A DNA stretch of 64,000 bases from positions 12,283,884 through 12,347,883 of the forward strand of contig CM040753.1 in the NCBI GenBank assembly GCA_022829145.1. The letters run 5' to 3'. The stretch's first letter is position 1. Each line of letters starts with the position of its first letter. The translations under genes were made by a program, and so were the position numbers. The notes under the pieces are model-generated. The model was not told where the DNA came from. It saw only the letters and a program-made list of their open reading frames with translations, and did not search any database. Shown here piece after piece: positions 13,111 through 27,772 of the stretch. This DNA comes from Albula goreensis (taxonomy: Eukaryota > Chordata > Actinopteri > Albuliformes > Albulidae).

Positions 13111-16100
13111 GATCATAACCAGATGGAAACGGTTATGTTTGCTGGGGTCTGTCAAAGCCTGGGCTCTAATCAGATCTTGTAAAAACAATCTCCATTTCTA
13201 TACATGAAAGGGACATTTCGGCAGAAGAGACAGAATGTGTGATAAGTGTGAATGCAACTGTGAACGTGTTGTCTGAATGGATTTGAGCTGTGGGATTTTG
13301 TTTTTCTTGTCTCTTAAAAACATTTTTTAAAGAATCTATCTTTCTGTTTACAGCGACAGATTTATGATTTCAGCAACATTTTACTTGTATGTACTTATTG
13401 CATCCCAATTTACTGTTTTTCAAATTGTTACATTTTATGTTCACTGAAACATTCCGCAGTTAGGTACGGCATCATCACATAATACTGTAAGCATGTTTTT
13501 CAACACAACAGAACACGATTACAAACATTTTTACGTGTTTTTCATATTAGCAATGATTTTTAAAAACAGCGTAGCATCAAGAAGATCTTAGATCTTTTTC
13601 TCCTCAGCTATGGTCCTTTGAAAGGATATAATAAAGGGTACAATGGAACCTACAAGCTTTTTGTCATATGCTTTGAGGCATTCTACCTGGAGCTGAATAG
13701 GAGGCCCACTACATTTTCTACAGAAAAGAACATTTATTGAGGGCTAAGTGGGGGGAAAGCCGAGCAGTTCAGGGGAAAGGTGCAGGCAGGGCAGAAAGTG
13801 TCGCTTCAGTCAGCCGCATTGTCCCCCATAACAGCCGTCCTCTGAAACAATCGGCATCAGATATGGACTGAATGCCAGTAAGTCATTAGGGAACGTACTG
13901 TAATGTGCTCAGAGTTAACATTTGCATCGCAGTTTTGGTCTCAAGTTTCGGTTTTGATATGGACTGGCACTTAGCTTTTCATATTTCCTCTTTTAGAAAG
14001 TGTGCATTGAGTTCTTTTGAAACAAACCTCTGTTTTATACAGCACAGCATATGGCATGTGAAATATAATTTACCCTTGTGCCAAGTATAGCAACATTTTT
14101 TATGAGTTTTTTTTGGGGGGATTGGGAGAATGGTACATTACTCTGGACACATTAGTTTTCGGTGTGTATACTATTTTAGTTGAGAGTGCTTCTGCTTCCT
14201 TTTTTATTTAACTGAATTAAAGGTCAAGTTGTATTGTAATAGCACATGAGAAAATAACAGCGTCTCATCAGATTGGCCTTTTCACATTCATAGAGCATGG
14301 TGTTTGTTAATTATTACTTGCCCAAAAAAAGAAATGTTGAATTTCCAGATATACTGAACAATGTTAACAACTGGGTGTAGTATTTTTCAATAATTTTAAT
14401 GCTTGTTAGAACAAATGGATTGAGGAGAAAAACATATACAAAGATCCCATGCTTAAAATAAGATTTCTATTAGTATTGTTATTGATTAACATATTCAGTT
14501 ACTCTTCAGTCATCTCCTGGGAAAAGTCTGTGGCAATGAAGAGGTTAATTGTTTTCAAATCTTTATGTAAGGCGAGAAAATGGAAAACTGCAGGATAATT
14601 GCGCTGCCGGTTATTTGAGTGTATTATGGATTACTGTGTCTTGAGCAGAAGAAAGCACATGTTGTGAGATGACGCCGCAGGGGTTGTCTGGACTTTTCAG
14701 AGAGTGTAAAGTCTTGTTTAGTGAATGCCTCCGTGAGGGATGACCTTTGACCCCACATGCTCCTCCCTGTTCCAGGTGCAAGCTCTTGCCGTGGCTGAAT
14801 AATTGTGTTCTGCCCCACAACTAAAATTTCCTCTATGCTAAAAATGATCCTGGAGAACATTTGCAAGAAATGCTGTATTAAATAAGGGTCCATGTGACAG
14901 TTTTTTCCTTCATAGTTGGATTGTTTATTTCCTGTAAACCATTGCTTAACATAAGTTTATGAAAAAACTATGTACAGAGTGTATAAAATGTTTTGACAGT
15001 GCTGGAACAAATCACCTAGTTCCTGGTGATTGCTGCCTAATGCTATTAATGTGCTTTATTAAAATGCCCTAACGGACTAAACCATAAGTGTGCCTGGTAG
15101 TTAAGTGCTGTAAGGTTAATGAGGCAATTTACATACATTCTGATGCCATCTGGATTGAGCTCCTCAGCAGCTGCTTGGTCATATTTTCAGCATTTCAGGA
15201 CTTTACATGGAAGAATATGTCATTCCTACAGATCAAGGCATTTTACAATTTGCCATTTGATGTGTCAAGAACATGAGGCCAAGTCATGCTCTAGTTTGCG
15301 GTTGATGTTACAGTATGCCACAATTTATGTTCTGAAATGCATTGCCGGTCACGATGCTGTTGTGATTAGATTAATAGAGATTCTGGTTTTTAGTCACGGT
15401 GTACTGGTACTTTCCTTCCCCTCTGGTAATCACTATTCTAGTACCAGTGGCCCTGGATCTTTCAGACCCATTCTTTCTCTTTGGCCATTTGAAACTCAAC
15501 AGGTTAAGGGCTATGCAGTTTACTCCCGAGAGGATTACTAGCAAGTCAGCGCATGGCTTTTTCTATATTGGGGCTCAGTTACAAACAATTAATTTTTACT
15601 CTCTCTGCCTGTGAAAGACAAAAGTGATGCCTCCTGGCAATCAATAATGGAGCACAGGCCTATTTAGTTCTGCAGGAGGAGGTGTGTAAAAATCAAAGGG
15701 CTGGGCCTGCTTGGGGTCCTCTGATGGAATCAGATAAAGCAGTGTCGTCCATGCTGAAAGGCCTCTGCTCCCAGTATAGCGCTATCTGAAGGATATCCTT
15801 CCTCCCGGTTTCTAGTAATAACAGATTCTATCACTGAATGGGAAAAAACGAAATATTTGAGCGTCATCGCACCCTGGGGCTCTGTAGGTCTGAAAGACCT
15901 ACATGGTTGGAGATGTGAAGGGATTTTTCATAGAGGCGTGAGGAAACTCTTCTGCTCTGGATGACAGGAAGGATGTGAAAGATTAATTCCCTGTCACCCA
16001 TGTTCGCCTAATTCCCCTTCCATTTTCGGTGATTAAAAAAAAAATTACCTCGTTTAAATTTGACAACGTGTCTGGTGCAGCGTGAATGTTTGTCTCAGAT

Positions 16101-19100
16101 TAGCTTGTTCTATCACAAGGAGAGCAGGCAAAGAAATACTACAAAGCAACAAAGCTGAGAGATGAAAGGAATTACTCGCAAAATATTCTAAAATAATACT
16201 GGCCTCGTGGTTCTATCAAAGCAGAACAGCATCCGAAGGAGCTTAATTTAAATACTAGTAAGCAACAAAGCATGAAAAAATGTAAAGTCATTTCAGCTGA
16301 ATTCCTTCCAGGTAAATTCAAATAGTTTGCATTTAATTTGAGAGTCTGTGCCGATGTCTTATTTGTAGACATCTTAAGCCATTCTAGCATGTAGCCTGTG
16401 CTGTCTGACTGCATTTCACAGCTGTGTTTTAATAAGCAGACCTTTTTATCGGTGAAGACAGCAACTTTCTTAATTCTGTTATTGCTTGCATCATTTCACC
16501 CATTGAAGAAATATTTAAATCACATTTCTCTTCAAAAAAAAGTGAAAGGTCCTCATACCCCTGAGGTTTTGTGCAAAGATATTTTATTAATGTCTGTGGA
16601 AAGGATCCACCATTTTGTGCCCCATCACATGAGACCATAGAGCCAACCTCATGTGCCTTTCATTTGTCTGTGAGCTCACAGAGAGACTGGATCAATGAAT
16701 AGCATACTGATCCAGTGGGTGGCAGGGGAGGGGGTGAGATTCACTCTCTCCTCTAAATGTTTTCATCTGAAGTAGCAACCTGTACATGGCTACACACAAC
16801 ACATTTTTTTCATTTAATTAACCAAAATGTAATGTAATGTAGTGAACTACAGGCATGTTTCTTCAATTTATTAGAATTTTATGAAATTCAATGTATTTGA
16901 ATGTTTGGAGGGAGTAAGGTTTTCAGAATCTGTTTTGTACTGTCAGGCAGTATAATTGACAGTATCAAGAGACTGGAAGGTAGAAATATGAGCAGCCCTC
17001 TTTGGGCACCCTGCCCTGTCACTACAGTGTACGTGGGTTTGTCATGAGACGGTGTGATGCAGATGCATGACCTTGCAGGAGAAAGGTGCAGGGCTGTAGG
17101 CAGAGGCTTTGTGCATGAGTTACCTCTCATGGAGGGACGCGAAATGGATGCCATCCCCAGCACTGCGCTAGAGGCCACAGCTCACCACTGAGGCCCTGGA
17201 GAGGCTGTCTGTTTGAATGAGTATTTACCCCTCCGTCCGTATACTCGCACAGCCTGTCAGCTTTGTCCCTGCAGTCAGCCAGGTGCATGCAGTAGGTCTA
17301 CACCTCCATTGATTTACGGCAACCAGGCTACTTATATCCCGCTCCAAGGGAAGACATTCCACAGAGTTCCACTTATATAATGTATTTTATGGCCTGACAT
17401 TTTATCCTTTTGCTCCCAGGTAGAAAACCTTCACCATTGGTGTGCCAGGAACGACACCACCAAAATAACATTAGGTTAAGTTTTATTTGGCTAATTTCAA
17501 GAAACACTTGAACATGACAATGGTCAAATGTTCAGTCAGTCAGGTACAATTTAAAATTACCATCCGTCAGTTTTATTCTCACTAGTAATTGGTCTCCATT
17601 ATTTAGGAGTATCACTGAGCCATGCCTTACAAGTCAGGGAGGCTGTACATATGTAATATGCTGGCTTGTTAATACAGATCAGAGTATTGTCATTTGCTGA
17701 CATTGGTTTGGTTTGTAAGGGAGGTTTAGAGAAGCAGTGTCCCCAGGGTCTGTTTATGTCGTCAGCAGACTCATAAAATTCCATAGATTTGTATAAGGGG
17801 AGACCTCTGTGCTCTCCAGAGGTTTGTGAACCTGATTAGCGAAGCTGGAGAGCCTTCCTCCACACTTGCCCTGTCACCTTGCTTAATTCTGGGTGAATAC
17901 ATCCTTTCCCAATGCATTTGTTTCTTGCAGTAGATTAGATTTGCCACATTTAACAATTGTCATCCCCAGAGGCATGCTGCCTGCAATTGTTTGAGCTGCT
18001 TCAGTTACCACCGTCTGCCCAGTGGGTTCATCTAATTAGGCTGTGCTGGATTTTTGAAACATTGTCGAGTTTGAATTTATTCTGTCATTCCCCGCCAGCT
18101 GCCTTACAGTATAAGGTGTACTATAATGTGTTAAATTGCGCAGTACTGTGAAAAGAAACTAATGTGTAAATATTTCATTTATTTTGGGTAATGCAAGGAT
18201 TTGATTGCCACACGACAGCTGCATAGTGTGTTTTAAAAGGTCCTTTTTTGCTGTTACCCTCGTATTAAACTGAAGCACCAGAGGCAAATGTTAGTTAGTG
18301 TATTAAATAGAACAAGAAGTGCTCTGTTCCCCTGCAGTATAAGCTACCCCACCCCACCCCAAAAAACTCAGCTGAACTCAACCATTTTCCCTTTTCTGAA
18401 AGATTCAGCCTTTCCCTTTGAAAGCTCTAAGACTGAAAGTTAGTCACATATTTTTTTCACTAATGCAACTCAAAATACTTCTACTCTAAGTATAGATGTA
18501 ACTGCAAAATAAACAAAACACTTATAATTACCACCACCCTAAATTGTGAGCACATTGCATGGGACAGTGAATCTTTGAGGCGCAGTCTGCTGGGCTCCAT
18601 ACAAAGAGAACATTTGTTACCAGCTCACTGTACATTTTACAAATTGTGTGAAAAGTAAAACATACAAAGCAAGCAAAGAGGAGTATCAGAGTGGTGCATC
18701 AGAGATTGTATTCCCAAAACTGGTGATACTTTGTTGACAGTCTGCTTGTACAGATAAACATTTGGCAAGATCGCTATCCGGGAGTTACTCCCTCCATACT
18801 GAAATCTAAGTTCATATGGAAGTCGGAATACCAGGAAATGACACACATTCCTTCTTACAAATTCAAAAATAAACTCAAATCCAAACTTCCTGCTTGAATT
18901 GAGCATAGTTTGAGTGTTTTGCATGGAAATACTAATTCTCTGCTGTAAAAACAGTGGAGTCCTTCTAATCATTATGGTCTGCATTGACATGATGTGTTTT
19001 TTTTATCAAGATTTAATGAGATTTAATAATGTAGTCTACTGTAAAATCAATTTTTTTTAACAAATATAAAATACACACCCGAGTCCAGAACAGCCAATTG

Positions 19101-20803
19101 GTGTGAGCACATTGAAGATTCAAGCCCATTACATTATGTGTAAGCTCTTGGGAAAACATTATCATTGTCTCAAAGCATCTCCAGGAGACAATGACTGAAC
19201 AAGTGCTCTCAACTTGTGATGACTAACCTCTAGAGACAGAACGCTGACATGTCATACTTACTGGGGACACTTAAAGAAACTCTGTTGCTTCTCAAGTTCT
19301 GCGTCATGGTCTTCCCCCTCCCCATTGTTGATAACAGGGCTGTTTTGCTAACATTTTAACCCCAGTGTTTAACACATGGGGTGTGGGGGAGGTTTCAGCA
19401 CTCACACTAAAAGCATGGAATTCATTTGGACTGCCTCTCCATTTTAACCTGAAATATTCTCATTCTTGCAATCTGGTTTGGATTTGTTTATTCTGAATGT
19501 GAAGTAATAACAATATAAAAAAGGAATGATTGATAAAACAAATTTAAAATAAATATTTTGTCAATGTTTTGTTATGCCTTGAGATTGGATATGTTTTAGG
19601 GAAAGAATGTGATCTCTCCTGCCTCCATGGTTTTCTGCCACAGCTAGAAAAGCCACTGTGTCCTCATGCTTAGGGCTTGCGGAGTGTTAAGTGGCTGGAT
19701 GGTTTGCATCCGTTCCGTGAGACTGGCTGTCCATCAGGCTAACATTTTCCCTCATGGTGGGACCCTTTCTTCATTCGTCTCATTGATTAATGAACAGATC
19801 CCAGTGTGATCGCGGCTCTGTGGGACTAGTCGGCCCGTGTGAGCAAAGCTGCTGAGTCTTTAAGTGCCAAGGAGTATTAGACCTGCAAGAAACATATTAG
19901 GAAGGCTTTATTTTATGGCTTATGCAGGAGGACCTATTAAGAACGTAATGTTAATAAATTAGTACACGTTAACAATCCGACAGCTGTGGAGCGAGACAGG
20001 TCCTGGGAGTGAAGCTAAAGAAAACGAACAGTGCTTGCTGTTCTACCTCCTTCCATATTAAATGTTAATTATATGTTTCATGCCATACGCCATAAACACA
20101 GTATATGCTGTACAGTACTAGTGAAAGGATTTGGTTAAAGTAAAGCAGGACTTGAACTGGCCAAACTTCCTGTGACCTCAATAACAGAATATGTCTTTCT
20201 TTGTGCTAAGTTTGTGCTTAATTAAAGACAAGACTGAAGAAAGGTTGGATCAGCTGCAATGAAATGGCATTTAACATTGTTTCTGTTCTATGATTTGGGT
20301 ATTTTAACACTAAAAATAGCAAAGCCTTAATTTAGATTTTTTCATGGCTAGGGGTCAGGTCATGCTAGCTACTATACAGTACTGTTCCTTCTTTGTTTAT
20401 TGTGCTCTTATTTTAGAAATTTTCACAAAAGTCAGTATTTGAAAACTTGTCCTGTGGCCAATGGCTACAGTGCTCTTTAATTTAGCAGTAGCTGTTGGGG
20501 CAGGAGCTTGTGCTGCCCCCCTTCAGAAGCCCCTCTGCTATTGCTGAGTTGACAGAAAAGTACAGAAATGGGAGAAGCTGAAAAATGACTGTGCGACCCC
20601 TCCTCCCTGTGCCCGTTCTGACATGCCTCACAAATAACAGAGGGAGAGAGAGCTGCAAACAAAGGAGCACTGTCATGGCTTTTCTTTTTCATTTGGGGGG
20701 TGCAAGAATATAGATTAAATGTGGAAAAGGTCTATTGAGAGTAATACAGTGGACAACTTTGTGACTGTTCACACGTAGTCTTCCTGTGGTGTCCTGAAGT
20801 AAA

Positions 20804-20836
20804 AGTGTGTGTGTGTGTGTGTGGGGGGGGGGGTGT
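20804..20836. repeat. GT run with G11-12 tract
   Basis: About nine GT units followed directly by an uninterrupted run of guanines (20822-20833), then GTGTGG. Confidence 0.9.
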
Positions 20837-23800
20837 GGCAGTGTTTACTGTTCATTGTATAATATTTGCTCAACCCTCTTCTTTATCTGTCCAGCTGTAC
20901 CCAAAAAAGAAGTCAGCAGTTGAATGGAAATACAGCTGTTTGCAATTTCATGAAAGCACACAGCAGCGGCAGATTCCTTCCTATGTACTGAAGTTACCTT
21001 TCTGCACAGTGCAATGTACACTGTGGCTTGGCTGACTCATAGCCAACGTTGGGTTTGTCGAGCCTTGTCGCTAGGAGAGCTGTGTGTATTCTGTCCTGCC
21101 AGAGAGTAGGCGGGTGCGGGTAAAAGTGGGAGCTATTCATACGGTTTTGTGTTGTTGTAATGTATTTTTGTTTTTCCTCTGTTATTCCCCTGTGTCATCT
21201 CAAATCTCATTTCTCGATTGTAGTAATGGGGTCCAAATATCCCAGCATCGGCTTGCTGTATGTGGGCTGTGTGTGTTATAAGTGGAAGTGACTTCTGCCT
21301 CACCTCATATCTTAAGTCTGCTCCATCTTTCCAGAGCTGTTTCTTTATTGTTCCTCTTCTTCCTTTTATATGTTGAAGGTTATCAGAGAGGGAGATGGAG
21401 GCAGAGGCAGAGGCTCTGTAGTGGTGTGCGGTCGTATTGGAGGGCAGAGGAGATGCCCCTGGGGGTTTGAAGCGGAAGAAGGCGCAGCTGTGCTGTGAGA
21501 ATGAAGACCTGATGAAGGTGAGATTTCTTTACCTGGTTTGACGCCGTGTTTGGGTGAGGTGGGGTGGGAGGGATGGGGGCAGAGCTGTTTGCTCACAGCG
21601 CTGCAGCTGCACCTCTGTCTGTTTCCGTGCGGGCATTTGTTAGGCACCGTGCCATGTCATGTCTCCGAATGAGAGTGGCATCTCGCTCCCCCACGCCTGT
21701 CAAGGCCTGAGGCATGCTGCCTCTGTCAGGGAGCCTCACCCACAGCCTGTCTGTGTGGATGGGCTGGAGCCCTGTCCACCGCCACACCATCGCCCCAAGT
21801 CCTGTTCATCACACCCCCTCCCACACAGCCCTCTGGTGTGAGGCCAGAAGCTAAACAAAGTGCTTTTTTGTGCACCGCTCATTTGAGAGGAACTAGAGGC
21901 ATGTTATTCAAGGTATAATCTTATTATTATTTTATTTCCTAAAGGTAAAGATCACATTCTTTCAGCAAAGTACCAAACTATTGAAATGCTGGCTGAATTT
22001 TTCAGATTTAAGCAAATTATTATTACATTAATACTTTGAATGCTGTCGCATTTTTCGTTATTCGTGCTTTCATTTCTCTCAGCTCATGCACAATAAATGT
22101 ACTTGCTCATTTTCATTTTAAAAGTTAAGATGATTTTAACTTCCAGGGTAATGGGCAAAAAGTGGAAATTAGTGTTGTGTATTCTACTGCCATTTTATAT
22201 TCCCAAGATACCTCCACAACCACTTAGACCGAGAGCATATTTTATCCTCACTAAAAGCAGCACTAAATCATTTCCAGTGTGTCAAGTGGTCAGACAGGCT
22301 GGGACTGGAGGATTATAGGTAACATGGATATAAAAAGTGGAGGCCGGAAGCCTATAATTTCTTCTCTTTTTCTTCCCAGAGCCACTCTTCTTCTGTGGTA
22401 ACTGTTGACGCAGCTGTCACAAAGGGGCTAGTTAAAGACACAAGAGCTTAAAGGCTGCTGTTCTCGTGATAGGTCCACGCTATGCTCCCTGAAACAAAAT
22501 GGCATGTCCCCCTCTCTCTCGCCGCCCTCTCCTTCCTCTTCTCCTTTTTTTAGATTTTAATAACTGTTCAGAAGCCACTTTTATTTTACAAGCTCTGCGC
22601 CCTCCAGCTGCTGGCTTCCTGTCCCTCATTCACACACAGATTCCAGCTCTGTCTCTTCCCTCTCCTGGTTTTGTCCCACTGTGCTAACAGTAGTTCTCAT
22701 GCCTTTGACTGCTGTTCCGTGCCGGGTGATTCCAATCCCAGGCAAACAAAAGACTCTGTTTTAAAGGGGGATGATGAAAGGGTTGAGGGGTGTAGGGGCA
22801 CCCTGTTTACAATGGGAAACCTCCTCAGCAAGCATGTTGAACAAATAACCCTTTTTTCCTCTCCTTTTTAACAAGCCTTTTTTTTTGCCTGTCAGCTGAC
22901 CATTTAACATGGCTGTCATTCCTGTCCAGCACCAAATGCTTGGGTCCTCTGTTTGTAAGGCCCAGCAGTTCACTGGGTAGCATGTTGAATTGGGGCTTAA
23001 ATGAATCCTACCACACGGGTCACAGGGCCTGAACAGGAGGTAGGAGACCTTCCCCCCTCACACTCCACTGGAGCGCTGGGGAATTGGTGAGGCCCTGCTG
23101 GGAGTGGGACCAGGTGTTCCTGGGACTTTGCTGGATTGACCTGGCTGGGTCTCACGGTGATGGGATTCTCTGTGTCAGAGACAGGCATGAGCGCAGTATG
23201 GCTGACCATGCTATGGCCACAGTATTTTAGCAAGGCACATCTGTGTGATGCAGTCCATCCATGATGCATATTCAATCTATTTTTGTGATGGTGAACAGAA
23301 TTGTCAAATTGTTATTCAGTGTGGCGGCCTCTGTATTTTTACATTCAGTTATTCAGCTCTTCCCCCCTGCAGTTTTTTGGGGCATTAAGAGCATCCATAA
23401 AGCGTACACACCATAAGTCTGAGTTCAGTTCTACCATAACTAATCTAACACTGCAGTTTCAGGAACCGTACATAGTCAGGACCAGAAAGAATCCATATGG
23501 AGAAGGGGTGCTCATCTAACCTTTTTATAACGCCATAAATATGTCAATATCCTGGCTCAGCACTAATTGGATTGAACAGTGGTGAATGCTGTACCTGCTT
23601 AGTAAATGTCAGCTTTAAATGCTGAAAGCCTCACTGCTGTCCCAATGCTTTGTGCTGGTGCTGGACCTCAGAGAAGGCTGATAAGGGGAGGGCTTCTCAC
23701 CACTTGTTCCCCCTCCTGGGGGAATCTCCCATAACTTCTTCTCACCAGCAAAGCTAAGGGGTCTGCTGGGTTTGACAGAAGCTCATTCGGCCCATCTCAC

Positions 23801-26800
23801 TAGGTTTTTACTGTTCCACTGTGTGAGAAATATGCAGAAAGTCCTCTTGTCTTTTGTGGTGAGTCACCATAGTGCAGTTCCTACAGAGCTCATCACAGTG
23901 TCCAGGAGTGTGGAGGGGCAAAAGTTCCATTTTACTGTTGTATTTTAACAAGAGGAAGATACTGTGGCTACCTATTGAAGAGAGAATCATACAGTGTGTC
24001 CTATGGACTGAATTCCATTATTTGAAAACCTTGGAGATAAAGTCCTGTAAAATAAAGATTGCATCATTATATTAGACCAAATACCTAAAGGATTGTAGGA
24101 CTATCAAAATAAGCTGTGTTGTATTTTCAGCTTGGATGATTTATTCTCGTTAATTCCCCTCACATTGTCTACATTAGATTACCCACCTTTTCCTGCTCTA
24201 TTGCCAGGAAACACTTACATCAGGGTCATTGCCTGTATGGCTTCTACAAAGTGGATCATGATAACATGTCCAGTGAACTACTGTAAAATAAAAATGGATT
24301 AATCCATCAGACTGAATGATAGTACACCAACATTATGGACTGGGAGAAAGAGATATATTACAATAAACTTTGCAAGGTGTTTTGTATATTACATTGATAT
24401 TGAACTGAATTATGCATGGTCATTGTGCAGGTGTGTATAATCAAAGGATGAATGATCTTTACAGCCATAGCAGATGTAGTACACAGTACTGTACATAATT
24501 GTAATAGACTGTGCTGCATTGTAGTGGGAAGAAGCAAACAGTCCTCAACACATAGTATTTAATTCTGCACTCTTCACAGTTATGAGTTGTTGTAAACAGC
24601 CTCTTAAATTTGTCCCAACAATCATAAATTAAAAGAATTTTCATGGAGCTTTACCTTCTACAGGGATATCCTCTTTTATTGGTCCATCTGAACCTTTCCC
24701 AGACAAAACATCCAGTTAATTTGGCAGAGGGATCAAAAGGTTGCCATGTTATAGATGGATCCTATAAGTATAGGACACCAGGCCTTGCCATGCCCCCAGT
24801 CTGCCTTTTACTTGCCTCTCCTGATATTGCCATTTAAATTACAGACTTGGAGAAGCCATGTAGTCAAAACAACACCTCACTTGAGCAGACCTTCTTTTAT
24901 TACAGTGTCTGTGTCTTTATTATACCCTTTCATCTCTGTGCCTACCTCTGTGCACTGTTTGATACAGCAAGTATTTTGAGACATTTCTTTGAAGTAAAAT
25001 AATTTCCTTTTTTTCTTGGCCTTAGAATGCAGAGGCCTGCTACAGCAGGTTGTCTTAGTGTTATAGCAGGATAGAAAGGGGCTGAATTGCCAACAGTAAT
25101 ACACTCACAGTCATTTTGGCTCTTGTCCTTAATTAAACTGTATCCATGGTGCAACATGCTGGCCCTTCATATATGTTGGTAATATCCAATTAGTGGAAAA
25201 TGTGTTTTGCTTCATAATGTTTGTCTTGGTTTTTGAGTTGCTGCATCTGAATGTAATGATTAAATGAATTATACTGACAATGTAGCTGTATCTTTTTTAA
25301 ACTGTGAAAGCTGTTTTAAGCTATAACATTTTTATACTGAATCAGAATAAAGACACTGGACACACTCAAAGGAGGTGGCCATTTCCTGTGTTGGCTTTAT
25401 TTTGCTCTGTTTTAAATTGATGGGACACCCTGTGGATGGAGACAATTAAACCTCTGACGAAGTTGTTTAGATGACTGATCTGGGTGGTCCAGAACTCTTG
25501 AGACATGCCCCTACTGGTACACCACACGTAATATGATAAAGACGGCACTGCAAGTCAGTCTGTGGCCTAGCTGTGGTTATGCATGAATAAAATGGTTGTG
25601 CCATGCCATGCATCCCAAGTTGTTTGTACTATTTTGTTAATGTCTCCAGAGAATGTTTTTGATATCGGAGGAGAACATAATGGACGAGTTGTACATGATT
25701 CAGGCAGTGCTTTATTATTCACACATCCGATAAAGTCCATTTGGTGTCCTGTTTGAAATATCACATTAATTTACTGCCGGATTGTTGGTACCATATCAAA
25801 CATACTGCCTTCATGTTACCCATATACTATATTGCGCCTTTATTTGTGTGACTTTCTTCATTCTTCCTGTTGAGTTTTACTATACAGTTGTTTCAAATTA
25901 CACAAACATGTGGGTGGTCTCTTTTTTCCACAGCATATATACTTTGTAATGAAAGAAAAGTGCTAAGCATGTGTGGAGTCCTCTTAATTAATGAAGCACA
26001 CCAAGCGTTTATAAGACCAGCCCCATGAAGCTGAGAAAATTAGCAGTGATTTCAGCATTCACTGCTGCTCTCCATTTAAGAGAAGTGTTTGTGTTCTGCG
26101 TGTAAAATTTTTTTAATGAAATGAAGCATTTTTGCCATGGGGACTGGTCACCTGCAATGAATGGCATTCACTTGCACTTAAGGTGTGTCATTTGCAGTAT
26201 TGATTAATTGATCAACTCACATTGCCAGAGAAGGTAGAACACCCTGGTAATTGCATTGTATCATATTGTAGTGAAATTATTCATGAGATAATTTGACAGA
26301 AATAATCTTGTTACTTTTAGTCTAGTGTGTATGACTAGAGGGCCTAGCTTTTCTCTTTAAAGAATGTCTGAAGTGAAAAGGCAAGTACATTTTTAATTTA
26401 AAAAATTAAAATATGCTACCCTAAAAGGTTTTTAAATTGTCCTTGCCATTTTCTTGTAAAATATAAAACATTAGAAATGTTGTAAATGATGGCAAGAAAA
26501 ATATTTTTAAACTTCAAGAATCTACTCATTTAATACCAATGTTTATTTGAATAAAATGTGAATGTGGGTGTTTGTAAATCTTATTGATTGCTTTTTGTAC
26601 TTGTGAAAGTAACATGTGCTTTGCTGTCTGTTAAGTGGGTAACTATAAGAAAATACAATACTGTAAATGACTTTGATTCAGCGGTCGGTTGAAACTCATT
26701 GTAAGTTAATCTGAAATGTAATGGCATTTTGATAAACATTCATATAGTTTACAAATGCATAAAGTTCTATACTTTCCATGAGAAGAATATTGATTTAGTT

Positions 26801-27730
26801 GTTATTCAAAATAAAATGTTTTTGTTTAAGGAACTGCAGATACTGTAGTTTAATGTTTTTATCCCTACCTTACCAGTGTCTTGTTAGTTTTCACCCTTAG
26901 GATAGAGTACAAATATTACATTAACTTTAATTTACAGGTGTCTGCAGCTTCATTCTTTCTTTCATAACACAGTGCAGTTTCTTCCACTTTTTATCTTAAC
27001 TGCTGCATTTGTTGCATGCAAACTTCCTGATAATATACCACATTGGTTTAGCTTACGTATGTGCTAACATTACTGTACAAATAATATGAGAAAGAAATAT
27101 TGTTGAGGTGAGTCATATATATCTAATAGTTGAACCTTTGAATCAAAATATGCACCAAAACAGAAGTTGTATTACATTTTTTGTTTTTAAGTTAATTAAT
27201 CAATTCCATTTGATTTTATGTTGTTGAAAACATCTTATAGAAGGTGCCACAGGAAATGCTTTGGTATTTAGCAAAATAAAAAACCTTTCAGCATAGATGG
27301 AATGGATTTTTGAATACAATTAAATTATTTTGTTTATTATATCAATAATATGGTGGAGGCTGTGATCTGCCATCACACAGAATATCCTCAGCCTAATTTC
27401 TGTTGTTTTTATCTCTTAATTTGGAAGTGATGGAATCACTTTATTTATCTTTTTATCATCAAGTTAGTTTATGTAAATGTCATTCTAAAATCCAAGTCAC
27501 AGTTTTGAATTTATTTTATCTGAATATGGGTTTCATGTTGTCTCCTTACTGTTCTGATTAATCTGTATCCTTTGTTTTACACAGTACTTGCATTATTGTA
27601 CGTTGATGAAAAATAGATTCCATTTGAAAATTAAAAACAGGCAGCCATTTTGTTTTGTTGTCTTGGTAGTATGCATTTAATTCATGTGCTGGAAGTCACA
27701 CAACGTTGTCTCTTCTGAATGAAATCTGTC

Positions 27731-27772
27731 ATCTCTCTCTCTCTAACTCTGTCTGTCTCTCCCTCTCTCTCA
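27731..27772. repeat. Short interrupted (CT)n
   Basis: CT-rich stretch with AACTCTGTCTG interruptions. Confidence 0.85.

Noticed and set aside
21390..21520. Open segment ending KKAQLCCENEDLMK before a gtgaga donor
   Set aside because: Upstream stop within about 35 codons, no clear acceptor, no recognisable family; too weak to call an exon.
22997..23275. 92-codon minus-strand ORF in a GC-richer patch
   Set aside because: No splice context, no family resemblance, composition typical of a chance frame.
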